A stretch of 64,000 nt of DNA from DATJCV01 sp963707665 (GTDB lineage Bacteria; Pseudomonadota; Gammaproteobacteria; Burkholderiales; Burkholderiaceae_D), in contig CAVPQU010000015.1 in the NCBI GenBank assembly GCA_963707665.1, positions 1-64,000 of the forward strand. Reading direction: 5' to 3'. Numbering within the stretch: position 1 is the first letter of the stretch; each line of letters starts with the position of its first letter. Shown here in pieces: positions 9,998-20,406 of the stretch. The position numbers and the translations under genes are program-made. The notes under the pieces are model-generated. The model made no database searches, had not been told where the DNA came from, and was given only the letters and a program-made list of their open reading frames with translations.

Positions 9998-12900
9998 ATG
10001 GCCGGTTTCTTCATTGCACGACCGATCTTCGCCATTGTCGTCGCTCTCTTCATCGTGCTCGTGGGCACTATCGCCGGCCTGCAGCTACCCATTGCGCAAT
10101 ACCCGCAAATCACGCTTCCCACCGTGGTTGTTGCGACGGCGTATCCCGGTGCCAATGCGGAAACGGTGGAGCAGTCGGTGGCACAGCCGATCGAAGAGCA
10201 GGTGAACGGGGTCGAGGGCATGCAGTATATGGAGTCCACTTCGTCGGCAGCCGGCACCTATCAGTTGCGCGTCACCTTCGGGCTCGGCGTCAATTCGGAC
10301 ATCGCATCGGTACAGGTCCAGAACCGCGTGGCCCAGGCGAATTCGCGCTTGCCGTCTGAAGTGTTGGCGGCCGGCGTGACGACCGCAAGAGTACGCCCGA
10401 CACCTTGATGTTCGTGACGCTCTATTCGCCCAAGGGCAGCTACGATTCTCTATTTCTCAGCAACTATCTCAACATCAATATCGTCGACGCCATCAAGCGC
10501 ATCAACGGCGTCGGCGACGTGCAGGTGTTCGGCAGCGATTTCGGCATGCGGATTTGGCTGCGCCCCGATCGCATGGCCCAATTGGGCATCACGACCACCG
10601 ACGTCAGCAGGGCCATTGGCGAGCAGAACGTGCAGGCGCCGGCCGGCCAGGTCGGTCAATATCCATCGCCGCCGAACCAGGCATTCCAATATAGCGTCGA
10701 TGTACGGGGCCGACTGGTTACCGCGGAAGAATTTGGCAATATCATCGTCAAGGCTCAGCCCGACGGCTCGTTCGTCCACTTGCACGACCTCGCCCGGGTG
10801 GAACTCGGCGCCAAGGATTATTCGATCCAGGCCAGATACAACGGCCAGCCGACGGCATCCTTCGGCGTCAGCCTGACCCCGGAAGCCAGCGCGGTCGCGG
10901 TGTCGAAGGCGGTGCGTGCGCAACTTGAGCAGCTGAAGGCCGGGTTTCCGGCCGACCTCGACTACCAGGTGGTGGTCGACCAGACGGTGTTCGTGACGGC
11001 GTCGCTCGATGAGGTCGTCAAGACGCTGGGGGAATCGCTCATTCTGGTGATGATCGTGGTCTTCATCTTCTTGCAGACCTGGCGCGCCACCGTGATTCCG
11101 ATGCTGGCCGTGCCGGTATCCCTGGTCGGCACCCTGGCGGTATTCACCGTTCTCGGATTCACGCTCAACACGCTGACCCTGTTCGGCATGGTGCTCGCCA
11201 TCGGCATCGTCGTGGATGACGCCATCGTGGTGGTGGAGGCGGTCGAGCACCATATCGAGGAAGGGATGAGATCCGCACGCGGCGACGGTGCAGGCCATGA
11301 GCGAAGTGTCGGCGCCGGTGGTCGCGGTGGCGCTGGTGCTGACGGCGGTGTTCGTGCCGGTATCCTTCCTGGGCGGGATCACCGGCGTCCTGTATCGCCA
11401 GTTCGCGGTGACGGTGGCGGTGTCGACGCTGCTGTCCGCCTTCGTCGCGCTATCGCTCACGCCAGCGCTGTGCACGCTGCTGCTCAAGCCGCGCCCGACC
11501 CAGCAAAGCCGCAATCCGCTCGCACGCTTTTTTGCCGCCTTCAACCGCGGCTTCGAACGCATGCTGAACGGCTACGTCGGCATCGTCGGCATCGCCATTC
11601 GCCGCATGGCGGTTGCGCTGCTGGTGCTGGCGATTTTCATGCTCGGCACCGGACTGCTCTTCAAGCACGTGCCGAGCGCGTTCGTGCCGCCCGAGGATCA
11701 GGGCTACCTGATCGGTGCCGCCATCCTGCCCGAGGCTGCCGCGCTCGAGCGCACGATGGCGGCCACCGCGCAGCTCGACGCTGCGCTGGCAAAGACACCG
11801 GGAGTCGCGCGCCGCATGATGGTGAACGGGTTCAACATCATGAACCGTTCGCAGCAGCCCAACGGCGCACTATTCGTAGCCGCACTCGATCCGTGGCAGC
11901 AGCGCACGACCCAGGAGACGAGCGTGAATGCGATCATCGCCTCCATCGTCCGCGACGGCGCGGCGATCCCGCAGGCCACCGTGATCCCGCTGAATCCACC
12001 GGCCCTCCCCGGCCTCGGCGCGTTCGGCGGCTTCAGCCTCAAGCTGCAGGATCGCCGCGGCGGCACACCGTTCGACCTGGCCACCGTGGCCGACGATTTT
12101 GTCGCCGCGGCGAAAAAGCGCCCGGAAATCGGCACCATTCGCTCCGCCCTCAATCCGCGCACACCGGCGTACGACCTCACGGTGGATCGCGAGAAGGTGA
12201 AGAAGCTCGGCGTGCCGCTCACCGATGTGTTTTATGCGCTGCAGACCTACCTCGGCGGCCTGCAGGTGAACGATTTCAATCGCTTCGGGCGCAGCTACAA
12301 GGTGACGGTACAGGCCGAACCCGAGTTTCGGGGCGATATCGGCGCCATCAAGCTGTTCCATGTACGCAGCGCCAAGGGCGAGATGATTCCGCTCTCCACG
12401 CTGGTGAATCCGGTCTCCACCAGTTCGCCGTCGGTATTGCAGCGCTACAACCAGTTCCGCGAAGCCGATATCTCGGGCGATGCCGCGCCCGGGTACAGCT
12501 CGGGACAGGCTACCACTGCGCTCGAACAGGTGGCGGCGCAGATACTGCCGCAAGGTTATGGCTACGAATGGTCCGGTCTGTCGCTGCAAGAGCAGCAGTC
12601 GGCCGGGCAGACCCCGATCGTCTTCGGCTTGACCTTGGTCTTCGTGTTCCTGTTTCTCGCCGCCCTCTACGAGAGCTGGTCAGTGCCGTTCGCGGTGTTG
12701 CTGGCGGTGCCGATCGGCGTCTTCGGCGCCATGCTGGCGCTCGCCGTGGTCGGATTGACCAACAACATTTACGCGCAGATCGGCCTGATCCTGCTGATCG
12801 GCCTTTCCGCCAAAAACGCCATCCTGATCGTCGAATTTGCCAAGGTTCGGGTCGATAGCGGAACCGATCCGGTGCAGGCGGCGATCGAGGCGGCAAGGCT

Positions 12901-13147
12901 GAGATTGCGCCCGATTCTCATGACCTCGTTTGCCTTCATTTTGGGCGTACTTCCGCTAGCGCTGGCGACCGGGGCGGGCGCCGCTGCGCGTGTTTCGATG
13001 GGGGTGGCAGTGTGCGCCGGCATGGCCTGCGCGACCTTCTTCGGTGTCTTCATCATCCCGGTATTGTTCGCCGCAGTGGAGCGCGTGGTCAATCGCAGCA
13101 AGAAGAAGGGCCAGGAGACGGCACGCAAGCAGACGGAGACGCCGTGA
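9998..13147 (+). pseudogene. RND multidrug efflux permease (HAE1 family), two frameshifts
   Basis: Proton-driven inner-membrane trimeric pump of about 1045 residues, AcrB/MexB type. It begins MAGFFIARPIFAIVVALFIV at ATG 9998 with the early conserved LPIAQYPQITLPTV. The frame shifts near 10393 (a C appears missing before CGCAAG, giving TRKSTPDTLMFV) and back near 11270 after VVEAVEHHIEEGM. The helix-4 motif GIVVDDAIVVVEAVE with the proton-relay aspartates is present, as are FVPPEDQGYL in the second periplasmic part and helix-10/11 segments GLSAKNAILIVEFAK and LRPILMTSFAFILGVLPL. The stop overlaps the start of the channel gene (TGATG). It forms one operon with the adaptor and the outer-membrane protein. 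Confidence 0.88.
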
Positions 13148-14556
13148 TGCGTGTCGTCGTCGCCGCCCTGTTGCTGGTGTCTGGCTGTGCCGTAGGGCCC
13201 GACTACCGGCGCCCGGCCATAGACCTGCCGGCGGCCTATCATCACGCTCCCGCGGAGCAAGCCGCCCGCTCCTTTGCCGATATCAGTTGGTGGGAAGTAT
13301 TCGGCGACCCACAAATGGTGACGCTGATCGACGAGGCGCTACGCGACAATCTTGATCTCGGCATCGCCGCCAGCCAGATCGTGCAGGCCCAGGCACAGCT
13401 TGCCGTCGCGCGTTCCCCGATCTTTCCGCAACTGGCAGGCCAGGCACAGGCTGCGCGCAGCAACCAGGACATCACGTTTACGACCACCAACAGCTTTCTT
13501 GCCGCCTTGACGCTGTCCTGGGAAATTGACCTTTGGGGACGCTATCTGCGGGCCACGGAGGCCGCGCGTGCCGACCTGCTGGCCACCGAAGAAGCCCGCA
13601 GCGGCGTCATCACGTCGCTGGTGGCCGGCGTAGCACAACAATATCTGCAACTCGTCGCATTACGTCAGCGGCTGGAGATCATACGGCGCACCGTCGTCGC
13701 GCAACGCGACTCTCTGCGGCTGGTGAAGGAACTTGCCAGGCAGGGGGTGCAGTCGGCGGCCGAGGTCAGTCAGGCGCAGAGTCAGCTGCTCACCACCGAG
13801 AACCAGATCCCCGCGATCGAACTGCAAGTCGCACAGACCGAGGATGCGCTCGCCATCCTGCTTGGCAAGGCGCCGCGCTCGTTCGATACCGGCTCCGGCT
13901 TGCCGCCGAACGCGGTCCCGCCCCTGGTGCCGCCGGGCGTTCCGTCGGAGTTGCTCGAACGGCGGCCCGATATCCGGCAAGCCGAGCAGCAGTTGGTCGC
14001 CGCCAATGCGAATATCGGCGTGGCCAAGGCCAGGTTCTTCCCCACCATCTCGCTCACCGGTACGCTTGGGCGCGCCAGCGACGTCCTGCGCGGACTGGTG
14101 CAAAGCGGCGGCCAGAACGTGCGGACGACAGGTGCCGCCGTCAACCTGCCGATCTTTTCGGGCGGAGCGCTGGTCGGCAATTACGATATTGCGCGCGCCC
14201 AAGCCGAACAGGCGGCGCTTGCCTATCGCCGCAGCGTGCTGGTGGCACTGCAGGAAGTCTCCGATGCCCTGATCGCCTTCGACCGCAACCGGGCCGAAGC
14301 CCAGGGTAATCGCGACCGGGTTGCCGTGAACGGCGAGGCACTGCGCCTGGCACAACTGCGCTTTCGCTCCGGCGTGATCAGCTACCTCGAAATCCTGGAT
14401 GCGCAACGCCAGCTGCTGTCTTCCCAGCTCGACCTCAACACCAGCGAATCCAACCAGCGCCTCGCCGCCGTGCAGCTCTACAAGGCCTTGGGCGGCGGCT
14501 GGAACCGCGCCAGGCGGCCTGCGCCAGCCGTGACCGACCGCGCTGCGCACGAATAG
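13147..14556 (+). CDS. Outer-membrane efflux lipoprotein (NodT/OprM family)
   Basis: TolC-like outer-membrane channel of 469 residues, the exit duct of the tripartite RND pump. ATG 13147 overlaps the pump stop by one base. The N-terminus is a lipoprotein signal with lipobox LVSGC followed by AVGPDYRRP, typical of NodT-type factors. Two repeated TolC domains follow: the first with WWEVFGDPQ..LI.EAL..N.DL and the second with ERRPDIRQAEQQLVAANANIGVAKARFFP, each ending in long helices. Intact and uninterrupted, unlike its two operon partners. Substrate range is unknown. Confidence 0.9.
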   Translation: MRVVVAALLLVSGCAVGPDYRRPAIDLPAAYHHAPAEQAARSFADISWWEVFGDPQMVTLIDEALRDNLDLGIAASQIVQAQAQLAVARSPIFPQLAGQAQAARSNQDITFTTTNSFLAALTLSWEIDLWGRYLRATEAARADLLATEEARSGVITSLVAGVAQQYLQLVALRQRLEIIRRTVVAQRDSLRLVKELARQGVQSAAEVSQAQSQLLTTENQIPAIELQVAQTEDALAILLGKAPRSFDTGSGLPPNAVPPLVPPGVPSELLERRPDIRQAEQQLVAANANIGVAKARFFPTISLTGTLGRASDVLRGLVQSGGQNVRTTGAAVNLPIFSGGALVGNYDIARAQAEQAALAYRRSVLVALQEVSDALIAFDRNRAEAQGNRDRVAVNGEALRLAQLRFRSGVISYLEILDAQRQLLSSQLDLNTSESNQRLAAVQLYKALGGGWNRARRPAPAVTDRAAHE

Positions 14557-14661
14557 TGGTGAACGCTCGATGGGAATTTATGCTGCCTGCGGCAAGCTGA
14601 ACCGGATACCACTTCAACAAGTCCAATCCGGACAACCAGTATTTTGGATCGAGGAAAAATT

Positions 14662-16168
14662 ATGGACAGGCAAGCGGAAACAGTTACGAACAAAAATCCT
14701 CGCCCCTACTCCGGTTTCGACGGCCAATATATCGATGGCGCCTTGAGGCCCGGTCTACAAGGCAGTAAGCGGCAGGACACGGACCCGTATTCAGGAGAAA
14801 CCCTGGCCGAGATCGCCATGGCGAACCAGAGCGATCTGGACGCGGCCTATCAGGCGGCTGCCCATGTCCAGCCCAAATGGGCGGCGGCGCTGCCGGCCGA
14901 ACGTGCCACCGTCATGCTTCGCTCAGCTGCCATCATGCAGGAGCGCCACCAGGAAATCGTGGACTGGCTGATCCGCGAATCGGGCAGCACGCGTCTCAAG
15001 GCTGAACTGGAGTGGCAGCTTCGTGCGGGCCATCATCCTGGAGGCCGCGTCGTTTCCACATCGAGTCGAGGGCCGGATTCTTCCTCTGGATCGAAGCGGG
15101 CAAGGAGAGCCGGGCATACCGACAGCCGCTGGGCGTCATTGGCGTCATCAGTCCGTGGAATTTTCCAATGTATCTGTCGCATCGTTCAATCGGGCCGGCG
15201 CTGGCGCTCGGCAATGCAGTGGTCGTCAAGCCCGCGGAGGACACTCCCGTCACCGGCGGCCTGTTGCTCGCGAAAATTTATGAAGAAGCCGGACTTCCGC
15301 CCGGCCTTCTGAATATTGTGATCGGGACGGTGACAAGACATCGGCGACGCCTTCACTTTGCATCCGATCCCGCGCCTCATTTCGTTCACCGGCTCAACCC
15401 GGGTTGGCCGGCATGTCGGGGAACTGGCGATGAGCGGCCCAGACATTGAAACGTGTCGCGCTTGAGCTTGGCGGAAATGCGCCGTGTGTGGTTCTCGACG
15501 ACGCCGATGTCGAACATGCGGCGCGCGCCGACCGTGGTCGGCGATTCCTGCACCAGGGTCAGATCTGCATGAGCAGCAACCGCATCATCGTCGATGCCAA
15601 AGTGCACGACGAATTCGTCGATCGTTTCATGGCACAGGTCAAAGGCCTGAAGTACGGCGAATCCCAACCAAGCGGACACCGCCATTGGCCCGATCATCAA
15701 CAAGAAACAGCTGGCAGCGCACATGGCGCACATCGAGGGCGCTCGCGCCGCCGGCGCACGCCAAGCTGGTGGGCGCCGATCCGCAGAGCCAGGTGTTGCC
15801 GCCGCATGTGTTCGTGGACGTCAACAACGAGATGCCGGTCGCCCAGGATGAAATGTTTGGCCCGATCGCTCCCATCATCAAGGTCCATGGCGAGGCAGAA
15901 GCATTGCAGGTAGCAAACGCACACCCAGTATGGACTCTCCAGCGCCGTGTTCACGCGCGACGAACAGCGCGGCGTACGTTTCGCACTGGGCGTGCAGGCC
16001 GGCATGACCCATGTAAACGATCATAGCGTGAACGACACTCCAAGCGGCCCCTTCGGCGGCGAAAAGAACAGCGGCATCGGGCGCTTCGGCGGCGAATGGA
16101 TCATGCATGAATTCACTAGAGATCATTGGGTAACTATTCAACACGGCCGGCAGGATTACCCATTCTGA
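14662..16168 (+). pseudogene. NAD(P)-dependent aldehyde dehydrogenase (benzaldehyde/vanillin dehydrogenase-like), six or more frameshifts
   Basis: Aldehyde dehydrogenase superfamily enzyme of about 490 residues. It starts at ATG 14662 (MDRQAETVTNKNPRPYSGF) and can be followed through changing frames: up to about 15020, VRAIILEAASFPHRVEGR to 15085, RQPLGVIGVISPWNFPMYL to 15330, KRVALELGGNAPCVVLDD from 15446, NNEMPVAQDEMFGPI near 15830, and GPFGGEKNSGIGRFGGEW from 15950 to the end. The catalytic Asn (SPWNFP), Glu (LELGG) and Cys (GQICMS) are all present. The ending DHWVTIQHGRQDYPF resembles benzaldehyde, salicylaldehyde and vanillin dehydrogenases. The breaks include short losses, so this copy may be genuinely decayed. 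Confidence 0.72.
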
Positions 16169-16184
16169 ATGCGAGAAAAACACC

Positions 16185-16826
16185 ATGAAGATAGCGCTAC
16201 TGGGCGCAACGGGCTTCGTCGGTTCGGCAATATTGAAGGAAGCGCTCGACCACGGACATACCGTCACGGCAATTGTGCGTCATCCGCAAAAGCTCGAAGC
16301 AGGTGCGGGACTCGTGGCCAAGGCCGGAGATGTGTATGACAAAAATGCCCTCGCGGATCTGCTGCGTGGACAGGAAGCGGTGATCAGCGCGTTCAACCCC
16401 GGCTGGAAAAATCCACAGCTATATGACGATCAAGTGCGCGGAACAACTGCAATCATCGCCGCCATCAAGGAGGCAGGCGTCAAGCGCGTGCTGTGGGTAG
16501 GTGGCGCTGGCAGCCTGGAAGTGAAACCGGGCATACGCGTGGTGGACACCCCGGATTTTCCCGACTGGGTCAAGCCCGGTTCGCTGGCGACGATCGATGC
16601 GCTGGAACAATTACGCAACGAGCCGGAACTCGACTGGTCCTTCCTGGCGCCGTCGGCCACCATGCAGTCAGGCCAGCGCACCGGCAAGTTCCGCCTGGGC
16701 GGCGACCAGTTGCTGGTCGATGCCAACGGCCAGAGCAGCATTTCGGTGCAGGATTTTGCGATGGCGATGATCGACGAACTGGAACATCCGGCACATACCC
16801 GGCAGCGCTTCACAGTCGGATATTGA
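16185..16826 (+). CDS. NAD(P)-binding atypical short-chain dehydrogenase (NmrA/YwnB-like)
   Basis: Cytosolic Rossmann-fold protein of 213 residues. The dinucleotide motif GATGFVGS is at residues 7-14, followed by VRHPQKLEAG, AVISAFNPGW and GVKRVLWVGGAGSLEV. These fit the atypical SDR family used as NAD(P)H-dependent reductases or sensors, which lack the classic YxxxK catalytic pair. ATG 16185 lies 16 bases after the aldehyde dehydrogenase stop, so the two were probably cotranscribed. Substrate unknown. Confidence 0.78.
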   Translation: MKIALLGATGFVGSAILKEALDHGHTVTAIVRHPQKLEAGAGLVAKAGDVYDKNALADLLRGQEAVISAFNPGWKNPQLYDDQVRGTTAIIAAIKEAGVKRVLWVGGAGSLEVKPGIRVVDTPDFPDWVKPGSLATIDALEQLRNEPELDWSFLAPSATMQSGQRTGKFRLGGDQLLVDANGQSSISVQDFAMAMIDELEHPAHTRQRFTVGY

Positions 16827-16848
16827 CAAGAGCTGGGGCGCTCGCAAC

Positions 16849-17118
16849 ATGGGCAGGACGCCAAAGAGATTTGGCTGTTCACCGGCAATGCAGATCCATT
16901 TTTTTGACCGCACTTATGGAGCAGGCATGTTTTACAAAAGACCGCGTGAGGATTATTTTGAGCTGGTTGCCGTGACCCGAGTCTATGTCCTCGAAAAAAA
17001 TCGCGCTGGCGACCTCGAGCTTCGCGTTGAGCTGGCTGATGGCACTACGCTGGAGCGCGTCACGACCCACGGCGACTACACGGATTTCCTGGAAAATCCG
17101 CCTGTCATCATCGTTTGA
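16849..17118 (+). CDS. Hypothetical protein, 89 residues
   Basis: Small soluble protein of unrecognised family with a mixed charged sequence (FYKRPREDYFELVAVTRVYVLEK, then TTHGDYTDFLENPPVIIV). Start 16849 follows the NAD(P)-binding gene by 22 bases; an internal ATG at 16891 is an alternative. Compact, well-behaved coding sequence in the same direction as its neighbours suggests a real gene. No function can be assigned. Confidence 0.45.
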   Translation: MGRTPKRFGCSPAMQIHFFDRTYGAGMFYKRPREDYFELVAVTRVYVLEKNRAGDLELRVELADGTTLERVTTHGDYTDFLENPPVIIV

Positions 17119-17353
17119 AGGATCACTGGATCCCTGCTGGCGTACTGCCATCAGTGCACTGTCTTCCATGCGGCAATGGCATTCAGCGCGGAAAATCGGC
17201 ATCCAGCACGCTCCTATGGCGCAAGAATCAATGACCGAGGAGTGGCTCTTCCGCTTGCGCTGGCTATAGTAGAAGAACGGGTTGCACGCACGGCTGCATG
17301 CGACCCACTCATGTTGCCGGCCGACACCACCGGCGCCCGTCACTGGGGACGCC

Positions 17354-17683
17354 ATGAAGACCGAAATCAGCTATCACGATATTCAGAAACGCTCCCATGC
17401 GGAGCTGGAAGGCTTGGTCGACGAGCTGTCCAAAACCCATCTGGAGCGGCATTTGACGAAATTTCCCGTGGATACGACCGAGCTCCATGTGCATATGGAA
17501 AAGAGTGCACACCGCTCGCGCTACCGCATCACACTGCGTCTCGGCATACCAAAAGAAAACCTCGAAAGTGCCGATGAAGCGGACGAAATCATCCCAGCGC
17601 TGCGCAAGTCGTTTGCGGAACTGGAACGGCAACTCGAGCAGCATCTTGCCCGTATACGCCAAGAAGGCAGAGGTGCGCCATGA
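17354..17683 (+). CDS. HPF/RaiA-like ribosome-associated protein
   Basis: Protein of 109 residues with the look of the HPF/RaiA (S30AE) family: an N-terminal strand and helix (LEGLVDELSKTHLERHLTKF), the strand pair LHVHMEKSAHRSRYRITLRLGIP and a C-terminal helix ALRKSFAELERQLEQHLARI. Family members bind the ribosome decoding region and stabilise resting ribosomes. The start ATG 17354 is chosen over upstream codons because MKTEISYHDI begins the conserved part. Its stop overlaps the sigma-factor start as ATGA at 17680-17683, so the two are translationally coupled. The family call is moderate because the sequence is divergent. Confidence 0.6.
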   Translation: MKTEISYHDIQKRSHAELEGLVDELSKTHLERHLTKFPVDTTELHVHMEKSAHRSRYRITLRLGIPKENLESADEADEIIPALRKSFAELERQLEQHLARIRQEGRGAP

Positions 17684-18468
17684 AACGCCATGAGGATTTT
17701 CCTCGGCTAAAAAAAGCGCTCACGGAGCGCCCAGCGACGGAAGCCGACGCCTACAGCAAGCTGCTGGGGCCGCTACTCCCGAAACTGGAACATTTCGTGA
17801 AGCAGGAGTTTGCCTATCTTCGATTCCATGGCGATTTGACGGCGGACTACCCGAACGCCCAGGACATCCTTGACGAGGTGCTTGTGCGCGCCTATCAAAA
17901 TCTGGATCAGCGGCCCCGCAACGCTGAGCTGAAGGATTGGCTGTATCAGATCGCGCACCAGGTTCTGACAGAGGCCACCAAGCATCGGCAAGCCGAGAAA
18001 GGGCATTTTGTCTCACTGGATTCGCAGCCGCCGGCCACTCCGGACCAGACCGTCGACGAACAAGACGAGGCGGCTTACGAATACTGGCAGCCGGACGAAA
18101 TGCTGAATCTGGAAGATGTGGTGCCCATCTCGGACGCTACGCCGGAGAAAAAGGCAAGCGAAGAGGAAACGCACAAGCAGCTGCGCGCCGCCCTCGCCCG
18201 CCTGCCGGCCGCATGGCGCACAGCTGTCTGGCTGACCCAGGCAGAAGAAATGCCGCTTGGCAGCGTGGCCAGGACGCTCGGAACCAGCGAAGAAGAAACC
18301 CGGCGCTGGATCGCACAGGCCGATGCCTTCTTGCGTGCCCGGCTTAAGGGAGTGGATTTGCAACCAGCAACGCCGGAACAGATGCCGGCCTACTTTGCGC
18401 CGGTTCCAGAAGAGGCCACACCTGAATTGAAGCAGGTATTCGAGCAGGCCAAAAAGAACAGGAAATAG
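17680..18468 (+). CDS. ECF-like sigma-70 family RNA polymerase sigma factor
   Basis: Protein of 262 residues. Residues about 30-110 resemble sigma region 2 (NAQDILDEVLVRAYQNLDQRP, then LKDWLYQIAHQVLTEATKHRQ) and residues 165-220 resemble region 4 with a helix-turn-helix (ALARLPAAWRTAVWLTQAEEMPLGSVARTLGTS). The linker between them is long and acidic. The C-terminus is a short tail with proline and glutamate. It overlaps the HPF-like gene upstream by four bases. No anti-sigma factor gene adjoins it, so regulation may work through the HPF-like partner or through synthesis (inference). Confidence 0.65.
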   Translation: MKRHEDFPRLKKALTERPATEADAYSKLLGPLLPKLEHFVKQEFAYLRFHGDLTADYPNAQDILDEVLVRAYQNLDQRPRNAELKDWLYQIAHQVLTEATKHRQAEKGHFVSLDSQPPATPDQTVDEQDEAAYEYWQPDEMLNLEDVVPISDATPEKKASEEETHKQLRAALARLPAAWRTAVWLTQAEEMPLGSVARTLGTSEEETRRWIAQADAFLRARLKGVDLQPATPEQMPAYFAPVPEEATPELKQVFEQAKKNRK

Positions 18469-18599
18469 GGCAATCCTCGGCGCTGCCTTGAGCTACCCAG
18501 GCTTCGGTCGACTCATGAACAAAGCCGCTCGCCAGGATCAGGGTAGCGCGACACTTCTGCCGCAGCAGATCAAGTGATCCAGCGGCGTCCCTTTCCTCG

Positions 18600-19532
18600 T
18601 CAGGGCCATTCGTTCCTGGGCCGGTCAAGGGCGGCACGATCCCATTGGGCCAGCGTGGCTGCGGCGTCATAAGACGTTTGAAGGAACTGAAGCAGTGCGG
18701 CGTCCGGATCGGAAGCGCGGCGCACCGCTTCGTACGGAAAGATGAATTCCTGTACCTCGGAGTTGTAGTGCGCGCCCTCGGGAAGCACTGGATACTCGGC
18801 GTAGCCGGTGGGCGCGGGATACGCATAGGCATAGAACACCGGCTCGGCGACAGCCCCGCCCCCCGGCCAGAAGCCGCAGCTGCTGCATTCGTGGGAATAG
18901 GCTTCGACCATGACGTAATCGGGGCAATTCGGTGCGCCGCCCGGATGAACCGGCGCCCGCCGGCCGGAGAAGCGGGTCATCGCCAGATCGAAGCTGCCCC
19001 AGAAGAAATGCACCGGGCTGGCCTTGCCGAGAAAGCGGCCGCGAAATTTCTTCAGGACGCGGTCAGCCTGCAGCAGAATTTGCCAGCAGCGATGGGCGGC
19101 GCTTGCATCGTACGCGGCATGCTCCCGGTCTTGCGCGAAGGGGATGGCACTGGTCACCTCAACCGGTGAGGGCTTCAGCGTCACTTCGAAACCAAGGGAG
19201 CGCAACGCCGCCAGATAGGCAGCATAAAAATCCGCGACCGTGCATGGTGCCAACGGCAATCGATGCGCAGCACCGTCGCTGGCACGCATCGCGAGGGCAT
19301 GGTCGACAAAATCAAACTCGACTGTCAACGTGCGCTGTCCGTACGGCATCGGCGACGTGGTCAGGCCGCGCCCGGTGACATATAGAACCACCTGCCACCA
19401 GTGATTTTCCATGGGCGCGAGCGCAAGGCGGGTCTTGCCGACGATTTGCGTCCACATATGGAGCGTCGCATAGGTGTCCGCCCATTCGGACAGAGGGAGT
19501 GGCGGCCATGCCGAATCCGCTGGTGCGCTCAT
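18600..19532 (-). CDS. DUF5996 family protein
   Basis: Cytosolic protein of 310 residues matching the DUF5996 pattern: N-terminal WPPLPLSEWADTYATLHMWTQIVGKTRLALAP, then ENHWWQVVLYVTGRGLTTSP, a central VHFFWGSFDLAMTRFSGRRAP, and SHECSSCGFWPGGG with two cysteines that might bind metal. Function of the family is unknown. Start ATG 19532 overlaps the stop of the small upstream gene as ATGA, which fixes it over the longer open frame extending to 19772. Last gene of a three-gene leftward unit. Confidence 0.8.
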   Translation of the reverse strand: MSAPADSAWPPLPLSEWADTYATLHMWTQIVGKTRLALAPMENHWWQVVLYVTGRGLTTSPMPYGQRTLTVEFDFVDHALAMRASDGAAHRLPLAPCTVADFYAAYLAALRSLGFEVTLKPSPVEVTSAIPFAQDREHAAYDASAAHRCWQILLQADRVLKKFRGRFLGKASPVHFFWGSFDLAMTRFSGRRAPVHPGGAPNCPDYVMVEAYSHECSSCGFWPGGGAVAEPVFYAYAYPAPTGYAEYPVLPEGAHYNSEVQEFIFPYEAVRRASDPDAALLQFLQTSYDAAATLAQWDRAALDRPRNEWP

Positions 19533-19750
19533 CGTGCTTCCTTCCGTAAAAAAGCTCGCCGCCCCCTTGGCTTGTTGCCCTCGATTTCCTTGAAGCCCGC
19601 AGCCATCACGTCGTCTTCGCTGTCCTTCAGGTACAGCGGCGGGCCGTTCACCACTCCGATCCACGGCTGGTCGATCTCGATCTGGCAGGCCGACAGTTGT
19701 CGCCACCAGGAAGCGGTCACCATTGGTAGACCGCATATGGCGCCGGACAT
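19529..19750 (-). CDS. Hypothetical small protein, 73 residues
   Basis: Short frame between the UBP zinc-finger gene (19 bases away) and the DUF5996 gene, with which it shares an ATGA overlap. The overlap and the coherent sequence (IEIDQPWIGVVNGPPLYLKDSEDDVMAAGFKEIEG) argue that it is translated. An internal ATG at 19723 is also possible. The family is not recognised. Confidence 0.45.
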   Translation of the reverse strand: MSGAICGLPMVTASWWRQLSACQIEIDQPWIGVVNGPPLYLKDSEDDVMAAGFKEIEGNKPRGRRAFLRKEAR

Positions 19751-19768
19751 TATTCACCCAACGCCATG

Positions 19769-20041
19769 TCATGCCTCAAGCTCGCCCGGCACGACCTCAT
19801 CCACATAACACCAGGTCCACATCTCGCCAGCCTCGAGCGAACGTATCAGTGGATGATTGCTGGACCGAAAATGCTTGCTGGCGTGCTGATTCGGCGACGA
19901 GTCGCAACAACCGACGTGACCGCACGTCAGGCACATGCGCAGATGAACCCAGCTGTCGCCGGTCTGGACACACTCCTCGCAATAATCCTTGTCCGTATCC
20001 AGGACCTTGATTTGGTCCAAATGGCTACATGTGCCAGCCAT
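19769..20041 (-). CDS. UBP-type zinc finger domain protein
   Basis: Protein of 90 residues consisting of one ZnF-UBP domain: C-H spaced ligands CSHLDQIKV, CEECVQTGDSWVHLRMCLTCGHVGCCDSS, then HASKHFRSSNHPLI. In eukaryotes this fold binds the free C-terminus of ubiquitin; bacterial stand-alone versions are common but their partner is unknown. ATG 20041 (MAGTCSHLDQ) is chosen since upstream residues to 20113 are not family-like. First gene of a unit with a small protein and DUF5996. Confidence 0.85.
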   Translation of the reverse strand: MAGTCSHLDQIKVLDTDKDYCEECVQTGDSWVHLRMCLTCGHVGCCDSSPNQHASKHFRSSNHPLIRSLEAGEMWTWCYVDEVVPGELEA

Positions 20042-20406
20042 GCCATCCTCCGTTCGACTTGGTCGCCTGAAGCGTGAACGAGAGCATGACGAAAAACCCT
20101 CGATTTCTCGCACTCCTCATCGCAGGCAACATCCAGGTGGTCACTATTGCATTCGATCCGGCTATCTCCGGAAAGTGCGTCATTTCCTTGAAATGCCGTC
20201 AAACGGTGTCTTGCACGCATTATCGGGCGGCATATTTGCGTCCGCATCAAGCCGGCGCCAGACCACCCGCTTCGCGGTGCATCGATGCACGCGCCCAGGC
20301 GCTCCCTTGTTTTCTATGGCCCATGCATCCAGCTATATGACAAATCTCGATGTCAGTTGCAAATAGCCTGTTTGATTCCGCAAGGCAATGTTTGGCGACT
20401 CTCTAA

